DNA from: Acidobacteriota bacterium
Lineage (GTDB): Bacteria > Acidobacteriota > Terriglobia > Terriglobales > Acidobacteriaceae
Direction: 5' to 3'
Assembly: GCA_003225495.1 (NCBI GenBank)
Contig: QIAJ01000108.1
Span: 1-39,561, forward strand
Length of the DNA: 39,561 bases
Shown: positions 26,646-34,693 of the stretch, piece by piece
How positions within the stretch are numbered: position 1 is the stretch's first letter
How the letters are laid out: each line of letters begins with the position of its first letter
Translations under genes and position numbers: made by a program
The notes under the pieces: generated by a model
Told to the model about the DNA's origin: nothing
Database searches by the model: none
The model's input: the letters and a program-made list of their open reading frames with translations, nothing else

Positions 26646-27362
26646 ATGAATCTTGAATCGCTGCTGATCAGCCGGGATGCAGCGTTGCTCGGAGTGTTAC
26701 GTCCGACACTGGAAAAGCTATCGGTGAACGTCGAAGTGTGTGCGGGTAGCGACACTGGCAGCGAAATGCTGGGGAAACGCAAGTTTGATGCAGTGATCGT
26801 AGATTGTGACGACATGCAGGGCGGCATCGGCATCCTGACCGACCTGCGTAAAACCCACAGCAATGCCTCTTCGGTCGCCTTCGCCGTGCTCAATGGCAAT
26901 ACCACAACCCAGGAGGCATTCCGCCTGGGCGCTAATTTCGTCCTTCAGAAGCCGCTGACTCCGCTGAATGCCACCCGCTGCTTCAATGCCGCCTTGAACT
27001 TCATGCTCCGGGAGCGACGGCGTTATTTCCGGCACCCGGTTGAGATGCCGGTTCGAATCAGTATTCCTGACGGGGTCGAACTGAATGCCACGGCCACTGA
27101 CCTCAGCGAAGGCGGAATGGCCATCTGTATTACGGGTAAGCTCCCACGGGAAGTCGTGGCCAATTTGAAGTTCACTCTTCCCGGCTCTCATACGTCTCTC
27201 GAGCTTCGGGGGAATATCGCCTGGGCCAACACTTCGGGCAAGGCCGGCGTCCGGTTCGTTGACGTGCCCCAGAGTTCGCAATATCAGCTCGAAAAGTGGC
27301 TCACCGACCGGATACAAGCCGAACTTCCGAGCCTGTTGAAACCGCACCTCCAATCCGACTAG
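26646..27362 (+). CDS. receiver-like plus PilZ c-di-GMP-binding protein
   Basis: A 238-residue two-domain protein. Residues 1-115 look like a response-regulator receiver: a candidate phospho-acceptor D53 in AVIVDCDD and the late lysine K102 in FVLQKPLTP, though the usual acidic pair near the N-terminus is missing (LLISRDAAL). Residues 122-225 form a PilZ domain with the c-di-GMP signature RRYFR (R125, R129) and, 22 residues later, DLSEGG (D152, S154, G157). It probably reads c-di-GMP and may respond to phosphorylation. There is no output enzyme. It may link to the flagellar genes 10 kb away, but this is inference. Confidence 0.88.
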   Translation: MNLESLLISRDAALLGVLRPTLEKLSVNVEVCAGSDTGSEMLGKRKFDAVIVDCDDMQGGIGILTDLRKTHSNASSVAFAVLNGNTTTQEAFRLGANFVLQKPLTPLNATRCFNAALNFMLRERRRYFRHPVEMPVRISIPDGVELNATATDLSEGGMAICITGKLPREVVANLKFTLPGSHTSLELRGNIAWANTSGKAGVRFVDVPQSSQYQLEKWLTDRIQAELPSLLKPHLQSD

Positions 27363-27446
27363 GCGCTTACCGTTTTCTCTCACCGTTCTTGGTACCCCGA
27401 ACCCACCTTGAAACTTTTCGTGGTCCCATGGCTGTGCGAATCTGGG

Positions 27447-27466
27447 AGGAGTTTTTCAAAACTCCT
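27447..27466 (+). promoter_or_regulatory. hairpin over the ribosome binding site
   Basis: AGGAGTTTT and AAAACTCCT form a perfect 9-bp inverted repeat separated by TC, ending one base before the ATG at 27468. The left arm contains the only good Shine-Dalgarno-like purines (GGGAGGAG), so folding would hide it. Confidence 0.45.
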
Positions 27467-27467
27467 T

Positions 27468-27695
27468 ATGATCACAATCGACGAAAGAATTGCAAAGACA
27501 GAAAGGCTGTTGCGGCGCCTGGAAGACGATAAACCTTATCTTCGAGTCCGTTTGTCGGCACTGGGAGCGGAACACAGGCAGAGCGCGACCGCATTTACGG
27601 ACCGGGTCCGTGCCGAGGCTGAGGAAGAACTCCGTCGCTTGCTTGCCGAACGCGGGATGCCCTACGACTGGACTGGCCCGCAACCTGCCGATTGA
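27468..27695 (+). CDS. small coiled-coil protein (75 aa)
   Basis: A charged, helical protein: ITIDERIAKTERLLRRLEDDKPYLRVRLSALGAEHRQSATAFTDRVRAEAEEELRRLLAERGMPYDWTG. Heptad-like leucines suggest a coiled coil. No family is recognised. The frame is open to a TTG at 27408, but those residues are not helical and lack a ribosome site. It follows the PilZ gene by 105 nt on the same strand, and its ATG abuts a hairpin that may control translation. Confidence 0.55.
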   Translation: MITIDERIAKTERLLRRLEDDKPYLRVRLSALGAEHRQSATAFTDRVRAEAEEELRRLLAERGMPYDWTGPQPAD

Positions 27696-27814
27696 TCACA
27701 CTGCTGCTGAGGGTCTGGAGTAGAGACGCGGCTCGCCCCGGTCTCCCTCGTACAAAAGAAGGACGCCGCCAGCGAAACCACTCCTTAGACGCGCCTGTAC
27801 CGTAACGCTCTCTG

Positions 27815-28714
27815 CTATACGCTGAGGCTGGCTTCGGCACTGACCGGCGTCGCGGAAGAGGTTTCTTCCAGCGTAGTCTCTTCCCAATACGACTTGTCGC
27901 GTAGAAGTCGCGAAACCAGAGCGGTGTGCATGGCGTGTCCGGCGCGGTCTGCTACGACCGAACCCAAAATCTGTTTGCCAATCAGGGCCAGATCTCCAAT
28001 CAAGTCCAATACTTTGTGGCGGACAATTTCATCCCCAAAGCGCAAGGGCGGGTTCAGCACTTCTTCGCGGTTCAGCACAATCGCATTCTCGGTGGAGGCG
28101 CCCCGTATGAGGCCTTGCTGGCGCATGGCTTCGGCTTCGTGCAGAAATCCAAAGGTGCGGGCGGGAGCGATCTCCCGTATGTAGCTGCCATTCGTCAATT
28201 GGACCCGGAATGTCTGCCGGCCGATCAATGGGTGAGGAAAATTGATCGCGTACGACACCGAATAGGTGTTCGACGGATAGACCGCTATGAACTTATCGCC
28301 CTCGCGCAATTCGACCTCGCGCACAATGCGGAGATAGGTCCGAATCTTACGTTGTCGCCGGATGCCGGCTTTTTGAATCATCTCGACAAACGGCCTAGCG
28401 CTGCCGTCCAAAATGGGCAATTCCAGATTATCGAGTTCGACGATAGCGTTGTCGATGCCCGCGCCGATAAAGGCTGACAACAGATGCTCGGTCGTCGAGA
28501 TCAGGACGCCTTTCTTCATCAAGCTGGTGGCGTATGAAACACGTGCCACATTGCGGCCACTGGCTTCAATCTCGAAGCCATCGAGATCGATACGCCGGAA
28601 GACAATCCCGGTGCCTGCCGAGGCAGGGAGAATTCGCAATTTAACCGGAGCGCCGCTATGGAGCCCAATCCCGGCACATGCCGCTGGGCCACGGATTGTT
28701 TGCTCGTGCGTCAA
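27815..28714 (-). CDS. lpxC: UDP-3-O-acyl-N-acetylglucosamine deacetylase LpxC
   Basis: A 299-residue zinc deacetylase catalysing the committed step of lipid A synthesis. The zinc ligands are H77 (STTEHLLSA, with catalytic E76), H233 and D237 (VRHKVLDLIGDL). The general acid H260 is in RAGHAMHTAL. The N-terminal TIRGPAACAGIGLHSGAPVKLRI and DGSARPFV are also diagnostic. The C-terminal 30 residues (EETTLEETSSATPVSAEASLSV) are an extra acidic tail. Its presence shows an LPS-bearing outer membrane. It is not next to other lpx genes here. Confidence 0.97.
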   Translation of the reverse strand: MTHEQTIRGPAACAGIGLHSGAPVKLRILPASAGTGIVFRRIDLDGFEIEASGRNVARVSYATSLMKKGVLISTTEHLLSAFIGAGIDNAIVELDNLELPILDGSARPFVEMIQKAGIRRQRKIRTYLRIVREVELREGDKFIAVYPSNTYSVSYAINFPHPLIGRQTFRVQLTNGSYIREIAPARTFGFLHEAEAMRQQGLIRGASTENAIVLNREEVLNPPLRFGDEIVRHKVLDLIGDLALIGKQILGSVVADRAGHAMHTALVSRLLRDKSYWEETTLEETSSATPVSAEASLSV

Positions 28715-28904
28715 AGGGAGACGAAGTAAGTGTTTTACTATTCATTAGTTTACCGCCGAACACTTTGTTTCTGTCCGTGGCAAAAAAGCCACAGTCCGTG
28801 GTTATTCCTGGGGCAATTGCAGCTAAGTCATTCAGGAACAGGTAGATGTTTGCCGGTGCCGGACGGGGTTCTAGCCTAAAGTAACCGGGAATTTGCCCGG
28901 ATAC

Positions 28905-29762
28905 TCACCGCTTTTTGAGGGGCTGCTTGGGATCATAATTCACGGTCGCTTCGAAGAGCGTCTCTGGTAGCGGCAAGTTGTACTTCGCGACGTTAACAAA
29001 GCGCTGGTGCGACATTTCCCCGTTGAAGTTCCGAGTGACCGAGTGGGGAGTCATGATGCCCTGTACGAGTCGGTAGTTGTCGTAAATTTCTTCCTCCACG
29101 TTCTTCTGCTTATCCTCGGGATCGCGCCACGTAAAACCGGTCTTCATCGGCAAGTGGCTGTTCTGGTCCATGTTGACGGTCACCGAGTCATTCTGGCTAT
29201 TGAGCAGTGTGACCTGATCGGTTGCTTTGCCGTCTACGATGGCAAGGCCGTCATAAAAGAGGGCGACGCCAGGATCGTTGATCCATTTGCGAAGCACTGC
29301 ATCCAGAGAGTGCTGGTGCCGCCTCAGGTAGCCGGCGAGATCAACGGGATCCTGGGGCGCAGTTCCCTTGTAGGTGACTTCGTATCCCTTGCTCCCATTG
29401 TGGATCAGGACGATATCGGATTTGTCCTTGACCGGCACATTGCCCACTTGCCAGTACAGCAGGAAAACGTTGCGCAGATGGATGACCTCGAAGCGGTCCT
29501 TGTCGGGATACTTGGTGTAGTAGTTGTAGGGGATGCCGAGGCTGTTGGTACGTCCATGGTAGAGCGGATAGTAACGGCCGGTTTCGCTCTTGTTTTCGTA
29601 AGTCAGATAAGCCTGCCCGCCCAGTGCCTGAATCGCCTGATCGAGTACGGCCCGCGCTTTGTGAGCGCTCTCCAGATCGTTCAGGTTGGAGGCAGGGGCC
29701 TGGACCACACCTTGGGCAGCGGCGAGCGTGGACAGCAGGAGGATCGCGAAAAATCGGTGCAT
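28905..29762 (-). CDS. exported protein of unknown function, LolA-like candidate
   Basis: A 285-residue protein with a signal peptide (MHRFFAILLLSTLAAAQG). The mature part is rich in beta strands and aromatic residues: RYYPLYHGRTNSLGIPYNYYTKYPDKDRFEVIHLRNVFLLYWQVGNVPV, VLIHNGSKGYEVTYKG, NDSVTVNMDQNSHLPMKTGFTWRDP, YDNYRLVQGIMTPHSVTRNFNGE. This resembles acidobacterial periplasmic proteins with a LolA/LppX-like half-barrel (lipoprotein or lipid carriers), but I cannot prove it. It is upstream of lpxC on the same strand with a 190-nt gap, so it may be transcribed separately. Confidence 0.65.
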   Translation of the reverse strand: MHRFFAILLLSTLAAAQGVVQAPASNLNDLESAHKARAVLDQAIQALGGQAYLTYENKSETGRYYPLYHGRTNSLGIPYNYYTKYPDKDRFEVIHLRNVFLLYWQVGNVPVKDKSDIVLIHNGSKGYEVTYKGTAPQDPVDLAGYLRRHQHSLDAVLRKWINDPGVALFYDGLAIVDGKATDQVTLLNSQNDSVTVNMDQNSHLPMKTGFTWRDPEDKQKNVEEEIYDNYRLVQGIMTPHSVTRNFNGEMSHQRFVNVAKYNLPLPETLFEATVNYDPKQPLKKR

Positions 29763-29802
29763 GAGCTATTCGGTTAGAAGCGGCAACATCGATTTTAGCT
29801 GT

Positions 29803-30053
29803 CTAGAAGCGAAACAACACGAGATCTTCACGTAAATCGTACGACCGTCATTTATGAAGCTGTTGTTACGCACGAGGCCGGTGTGCGCCGAGATTGCAAA
29901 CGGATCGAGATTTTGGAGATTGCTGTTGTCGCAGAGATAGACTGCCGTACCGGGATGGATCAGGTAGGTGATGAGGAAATCGGCATTGAAATTCTTTATC
30001 TGGCTCAGGCTGGTGTTGCCCGCCTTTATCGTTCCAGGACGGACGGCCCACTC
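29803..30053 (-). pseudogene. relic of the C-terminus of a large outer-membrane protein
   Basis: A minus-strand frame without its own start reads SLSQIKNFNADFLITYLIHPGTAVYLCDNSNLQNLD, then HTGLVRNNSFINDGRTIYVKIS. This is the end of the DUF5916 / CBM9-like outer-membrane family, whose members finish with NDGRxFFVKxSYLFRF. Here the frame slips: after VKIS the expected LFRF-stop is found in the next frame (TTGTTTCGCTTCTAG, stop at 29803-29805), implying one lost base. Nothing matching the remaining several hundred residues exists upstream, where another gene ends at 30105. The rest was deleted. Confidence 0.65.
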
Positions 30054-30104
30054 CTCAACTCACGAAGCAGGGCCATCCCTCCAGGGTATTTTTTCACCTA
30101 AGAT

Positions 30105-30452
30105 TCAGTGCTGATCATGGTCATGGTCGCGGTCGCGATCGTGGTCACGATCGTTCCAGTCGCGTTCGGTGTGCCAGCGGCGATCATGTTCATCCCACCA
30201 CCGGTGCACGCCATTCCAGCAGCGTTCGCGCTCGGCTCGCAGTTGTCTGCGAGCGACTTCGGCCTGGTGGCTGCGGAACCCGTGCCGTTCAACTGCCACG
30301 TCCAGCCTATGATCTGCCCGGGCAATGCGTCGCTGGCAATCGTGTTCGTCAGCGCGCACCAGCGGCACTGCGGTGAACATCAGAAAGCCGGCCAACACTG
30401 CCGCCGCCAAAACCGCCTTCCGCACTATAAAACTGTTTAAACGATGTCGCAT
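30105..30452 (-). CDS. small exported His/Asp/Arg-rich protein
   Basis: A 115-residue protein with a signal peptide (FIVRKAVLAAAVLAGFLMFTAVPLVRA-DE). The mature part is helical and rich in charged and aromatic residues: HDCQRRIARADHRLDVAVERHG, WNGVHRWWDEHDRRWH. It closes with an alternating tail DWNDRDHDRDRDHDHDQH, which could bind metal ions. At DNA level the tail is a degenerate array of GAC/CAT-type codons. AAGGAG lies 10 nt before the ATG. No family is recognised; similar short exported proteins are common in this phylum. Confidence 0.72.
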   Translation of the reverse strand: MRHRLNSFIVRKAVLAAAVLAGFLMFTAVPLVRADEHDCQRRIARADHRLDVAVERHGFRSHQAEVARRQLRAERERCWNGVHRWWDEHDRRWHTERDWNDRDHDRDRDHDHDQH

Positions 30453-30497
30453 CGGTCTCGCTCCTTCTTGATCGGATTCGTCGACGGCGATTGCTGG

Positions 30498-30686
30498 TTA
30501 CAGCATCCCGCCGGTCTGTATCGCCAGATCATTCAGCGCCATTTCCAGCCTGGTAATGGCAGCGCCAAGTTCTGGATGCTCTCCCAGCTTTTCTTGCAAC
30601 GTTTTGAGAATCTCTCGAGCGCTTGCAACATGCTCCGCTGCCTTGGTTGAATCTTGCCCGGATTTCGAATCGTTCGCTGCTGTCAT
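30498..30686 (-). CDS. small helical hypothetical protein (62 aa)
   Basis: A polar then amphipathic sequence: TAANDSKSGQDSTKAAEHVASAREILKTLQEKLGEHPELGAAITRLEMALNDLAIQTGGML. Its last 45 residues form a probable coiled-coil helix pair. GGAGG lies 10 nt before the ATG at 30686; a longer frame from 30722 has no such site. The product is cytoplasmic, with no known family. It lies between ddl and the exported His-rich gene on the same strand. Confidence 0.6.
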   Translation of the reverse strand: MTAANDSKSGQDSTKAAEHVASAREILKTLQEKLGEHPELGAAITRLEMALNDLAIQTGGML

Positions 30687-30801
30687 GACCAATCGTCCTC
30701 CGCTGCGTCCGCAACCGTACATTGAGATGCCAAAGGGAATCGTGCGGTTGTGGACGAGACTCGCAACCGAGTAAAGTTTGAGCAGTCAGAAAATACCTGT
30801 C

Positions 30802-30817
30802 TGTTCAAAACTGAACA
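30802..30817. promoter_or_regulatory. 16-bp inverted repeat downstream of ddl
   Basis: TGTTCA and TGAACA flank AAAC. It lies between the ddl stop and the start of the 62-residue ORF (both leftward), so it may be an operator for that small gene. There is no T-run to suggest a terminator. Confidence 0.4.
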
Positions 30818-30840
30818 CGAGCGGCGGGTGCATGCCTCGT

Positions 30841-32037
30841 CTAGCGGCTGTATTGATTTCTCTTCTTATCCCGGTGACGTTCCATACCCAACTGAATCAA
30901 CCGGTCGATTAGTTCGCGATAGGGCAGGCCCGACGCATCCCACAGTTTCGGATACATGCTGATCGAAGTAAAACCTGGCATGGTGTTGATCTCGTTAACG
31001 AGGATGCGTCGCGATTTGGGATCCATAAGAAAATCGACGCGCGCAAGGCCTGAGCAATCCACTGCCTGGAAGGCTGCGATCGCTAACGTTTGAAACTTCT
31101 TCATCTCGGTCTTCGTCACTTTGGCGGGAATGACCAGCGCAGACCCCTCGTCGAGGTACTTGGCGTCGTAATCGTAGAATTCTTTGCAAGGAACAATCTC
31201 GCCCGCAATCGACGCCTTCGGATCGTCGTTTCCAAGAACGGAACATTCAATTTCGCGCGCCTTGTTCTTCTTCCCTCCGACGCCCTCTTCGATCACAATC
31301 TTGCGGTCGAACTTCGCAGCTTCTTCGATCGCCGGACCGAGTTCCTTGCGGTCGTGCGCCTTCGAGATGCCCACCGACGAACCCAGATTCGCAGGCTTCA
31401 CGAATACCGGATACCTGAGTTTGCTCTCGACCAATTTCTGAGCTTTCTTCGGATCACGCTCCCACTGGCTGCGCAGGACGGTAACGTGCTTGACGATCGG
31501 AAGCCCGGCGGCGCGGAAAAGGGACTTCATGACGTCCTTATCCATGCCCGCCGACGATCCGAGCACGCCTGCGCCTACGTAAGCGATGTCCGCGAGTTCG
31601 AGCAATCCCTGGATGGTGCCGTCTTCGCCAAAGGTTCCGTGCAGTACAGGGAAGATTACGTCAACATTGATCGCTCGATCGGAGCTGCGCCGTAGTGCCG
31701 ATGCTTCGATCCGAAACGGCGCCATACCCTCACCACGTTGAACCGGCTCAGGCGGAATGATCACCGCTTCACCTTGCGCAAGCAGGGCGGCGCCGGGAGT
31801 CGACCCGGGATCGCCGGCGCGCAGAAGTGACGGGCTCTTGCCGGAATCGGCATCGCCCAACAGCAGCCTCTCGGCGTTTTCGGCCGTGAGCCAGCGGCCG
31901 TCCTTCGTGATTCCAATGGGAACCAGTTCGTACTTCGTCTTATCAATCGCCTTGAAAACGGACGCTGCCGAAAGCAGCGAAACTTCATGCTCGCCGCTGC
32001 GTCCCCCAAACAGGATGCCGACCCGGAGTTTAGCCAT
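30841..32037 (-). CDS. ddl: D-alanine--D-alanine ligase
   Basis: A 398-residue ATP-grasp ligase that makes the D-Ala-D-Ala dipeptide of peptidoglycan. Diagnostic stretches are [20 protein letters not shown] at the start, [65 protein letters not shown], and [13 protein letters not shown]...[22 protein letters not shown] with the Mg-binding Glu/Asn. It is longer than E. coli Ddl because of an insert at about residues 60-110, the form often called DdlA type. The start at 32037 fits the family and has GGAAAGGGA next to it; the open frame extends to 32073. Confidence 0.96.
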   Translation of the reverse strand: MAKLRVGILFGGRSGEHEVSLLSAASVFKAIDKTKYELVPIGITKDGRWLTAENAERLLLGDADSGKSPSLLRAGDPGSTPGAALLAQGEAVIIPPEPVQRGEGMAPFRIEASALRRSSDRAINVDVIFPVLHGTFGEDGTIQGLLELADIAYVGAGVLGSSAGMDKDVMKSLFRAAGLPIVKHVTVLRSQWERDPKKAQKLVESKLRYPVFVKPANLGSSVGISKAHDRKELGPAIEEAAKFDRKIVIEEGVGGKKNKAREIECSVLGNDDPKASIAGEIVPCKEFYDYDAKYLDEGSALVIPAKVTKTEMKKFQTLAIAAFQAVDCSGLARVDFLMDPKSRRILVNEINTMPGFTSISMYPKLWDASGLPYRELIDRLIQLGMERHRDKKRNQYSR

Positions 32038-32565
32038 TCCCTTTCCGTCTGGCCAGAATCGGCCTTGGCGCAAGATTACTCAGGATTCTCCTCGCGATCA
32101 TCGTATCACTCAGGCCTCGCGCAAGAATCGACAAGACTTAAAGAAGCACGGCGTGAATTTGTGCGTAACACTTGAGTCGAGTTCTTCCAGTCATCTTCCG
32201 ATTGCCGTCTGATCGGGTCCGGTTGGAACGAATGCATACTCGAATAATTTTGAAGAGGGCATGACGGTTTTTGGTCGCCCTTTACGCAATGCGAAGTGAA
32301 ACACAGCAGGAAGCTAGAGGGGAGAACGGAGTCAGGCTGTCGCCTTTTCCTTCCTGCTCTGGCGTCCCCTTGACAGGGGAGGGAACCCGGTGTGAAATTG
32401 CGGTGCTTCCCTGGTAGTACTTAGGTTCTTTCCCCAGGACACAAAGACCGAGGAGACTCATCGAAAAACTCCACCGCGGTGATCGCAAGTTGAATGAAAT
32501 CCCCATTCACGCCCGTTGCTGTCGGATTAATTGTCTAGAGGTTTCGCGTTTCTCAGGGGTGGCTT
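32038..32565. promoter_or_regulatory. 528-bp divergent intergenic region
   Basis: No gene is recognised here. It separates leftward ddl from the rightward repeat-protein gene. A plausible sigma-70 promoter on the plus strand is TTGACA (32370-32375), 17 bp, TGAAAT (32393-32398), which would give a long leader of about 160 nt before the ATG at 32566. AGGGGTGG lies 5 nt before that ATG. Confidence 0.45.
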
Positions 32566-34490
32566 ATGAACTTGAGCAGCAAGAGAAAGAACGTCCTGCC
32601 GATTTTGTCCCTGTCGCTGGTTCTCTTCTTAGTAGCAGCCGTGGCTTCGGCTCAACACAAGCCAGGTGCTGCACCTGCCCCTCCGCAGCACGCGGCACCG
32701 GCACAGCGACCCCCTGCGCCTCCACCGCATGCAGCCCCAGCAGAGCGCCCCGCGGCGCCGGGCGGAGCCAGCAGCTACGGACAAGCGGGCGGCAACAATC
32801 GTGGACCCGGCGGAGCCAACAGCAACGGACAAGCGGGCGGCAACAATCGTGGACCCGGCGGAGCCAACAGCAACGGACAAGCGGGCGGCAACAATCGTGG
32901 ACCAGGCGGAGCCAACAGCTACGGACAAGCGGGCGGCAGCAATCATGGACCAGGTGGTAGCAGCAGCTATGGACAAGCGGGCGGCAACAATCGCGGACCA
33001 GGCGGAGCCAACAGCAACGGACAAGCACCAGGTGGTGCCAACCACTACGGACAAGCAGGCAACAACAATCGCGGACCAGGTGGTGCCAGCCACTACGGAC
33101 AGGCAGGCGGCAACAATCGCGGACCAGGTGGTGCTAACGCGAACAACCACGGACAGGCAGGCGCGAACAACCACGGGCCGGGCGGAGCTAACGCGAACAA
33201 CCACGGACAGGCAGGCGCGAACAATCGCGGACCGGGCGGAGCCAACGCGAACAACCACGGACAGGCAGGCGCGAACAATCGCGGACCGGGCGGAGCCAAT
33301 CGGCATCAGCCGGCGGGAACCAGGCAGGTGGCTTTAAAGAACGGAGGCCAAGCGACTTTTAATAGGGACGGAAAGGTTCGTTCGATCCAAACCCCTCATG
33401 GCATGAGGATCGAACACGGCATGCGCGGCGGACGCCGAATTGAGGGCATGCACGACGGACGCCGGGTGGTGAGCATGGGAAGACGCGGGGGATACAGCGA
33501 GCGCGCCTACTATAACCACGGCGGCCGGAGCTACGTCCAGAGAACCTACTACGTGGGCGGGCAGCGCTACGCGTATGGCTATCGCAGCTACTACTATGGG
33601 GGACGTCCTTACTACGGCTACGCCCCCTCTTACTACTACGGCACTGGGGTTGGGCGGGACAGCCATGGTATGGGTATTACGGGCCCTACTATCAGCCGTA
33701 TCCGGTGTATCCATACGCCTCGCTTTGGCTGACCGACTACGTGATCGCGGCGAACCTGCAGGCTGCCTATGAAGAACAAGTCGCTGCGAGCGGAGAGGTC
33801 GGACCCAACTCCTCCGCAACCGAGACCGCCGATGAAATAGCTTCGTTGTGGACGACGGACCCGCTGATTGCGGCGAACCTTTCGGCTGCCTACGGTCCGT
33901 ATCTCTTGAGTACGGCAGCACCTGCAGCGAAAGCTAAGGGACCGGCACTCAGCAATGAGATTAAGCAGGCGATCGCCAGCCAGCTGAAGAACGAGATCGC
34001 GGCGGAGCAGGCTGCAGCAAAAGGCGGTGCAAAGGCGGCGAGTGGCGACGAGGTTCCGGCGGCGCTCAGTCCCAAGATCCACTTCTTCGTGGTATCCAGC
34101 GAAGAGGACCTGACGACGTCAGATGGAGCTGAATGCGTACTCACCGCTGGCGATGTGATCTATCGCTCCGACGACAAGCCGGACGGCGACAACATGGTGG
34201 ACGCAATCGTCCAGAGCAGTAAGAAGAATGAGTGCGCCAGCGGCGAGACGGTCGGAGTCGCCGTCGACGATCTGCAGGAGATGCACAATCAACTGCGCAT
34301 CCAGATGGATGCAGGGCTCAAGACACTCGCCGAGAAGCAGGGCAAGAATGGTCTGCCGGCGGCTCCTGATACCAAGACTCAGGCAGGTGAAGCGCCTCCA
34401 CCTGCGCCTGACGCGAACGTAGACAGCGATTTGCGAGAGACAAACAAGGAAGCCGACAAGGCGGAGGCGGAAGCTCGGCAGCCGAACTAA
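32566..34490 (+). pseudogene. secreted Gly/Asn-rich repeat protein, frameshifted
   Basis: Frame one gives a signal peptide (VLPILSLSLVLFLVAAVASA-Q), a Pro/Ala segment, eleven Gly/Asn/Gln repeats (residues 66-241), a basic stretch with GMRxGRRIEGMxDGRRV, and a Tyr/Gly-rich region ending YYGYAPSYYYG. The frame then fails. The next frame continues WGWAGQPWYGYYGPYYQPYPVYPYASLWLTDYVIAANLQAAYEEQ and a C-terminal domain with VPAALSPKIHFFVV, ECVLTAGDVIYRSDDKPD, KKNECASGETVGVAVDDLQEMHNQLR to 34490. One missing base near 33642 (GGCACTGG, perhaps GGCAACTGG) would restore 641 residues. I recognise this overall layout from acidobacterial secreted proteins. It may be a sequencing error or a true lesion. 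Confidence 0.8.
32761..33288 (+). repeat. coding tandem repeat, 11 units of 48-54 bp
   Basis: Units encode GGANSNGQAGGNNRGP and variants (16 residues). One is truncated to 10 residues (unit 6). Three final units of 18 residues read GGANANNHGQAGANNRGP. Units 2 and 3, and units 10 and 11, are almost identical at DNA level, showing recent duplication. Because the repeats are GC-rich, several other frames are also open; they are not genes. Confidence 0.92.
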
Positions 34491-34693
34491 AAAGGACTGG
34501 ACAAAGTGTGAAACACACACTTGCCTTTGGAACCGGGAGCGCTGTGCCATTCAAAATGCAGTTCCTTCTGCGTCCCCGGACTGGCCCATTTGTTGGGTTG
34601 ACAAGTGCCAGAGGCCCGATTAGCCTCCTTCGTCAAGGGAAGGCAGGCTTCGCGGCATTGTGTTTTCTGAATTCCCAGAAGGCGGAACATCAA

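Noticed and set aside
32761-33288. Regular 48-54 bp repeats considered as a CRISPR array
   Set aside because: There are no spacers; the units are contiguous, in frame, and encode a Gly/Asn repeat after a signal peptide.
32564-33337. Open frames on both strands across the Gly/Asn repeat (up to 225 codons, e.g. Val/Arg/Ala repeats)
   Set aside because: These are by-products of a GC-rich tandem repeat lacking stops in several frames. Only the frame with a signal peptide and family-like flanks is a gene.
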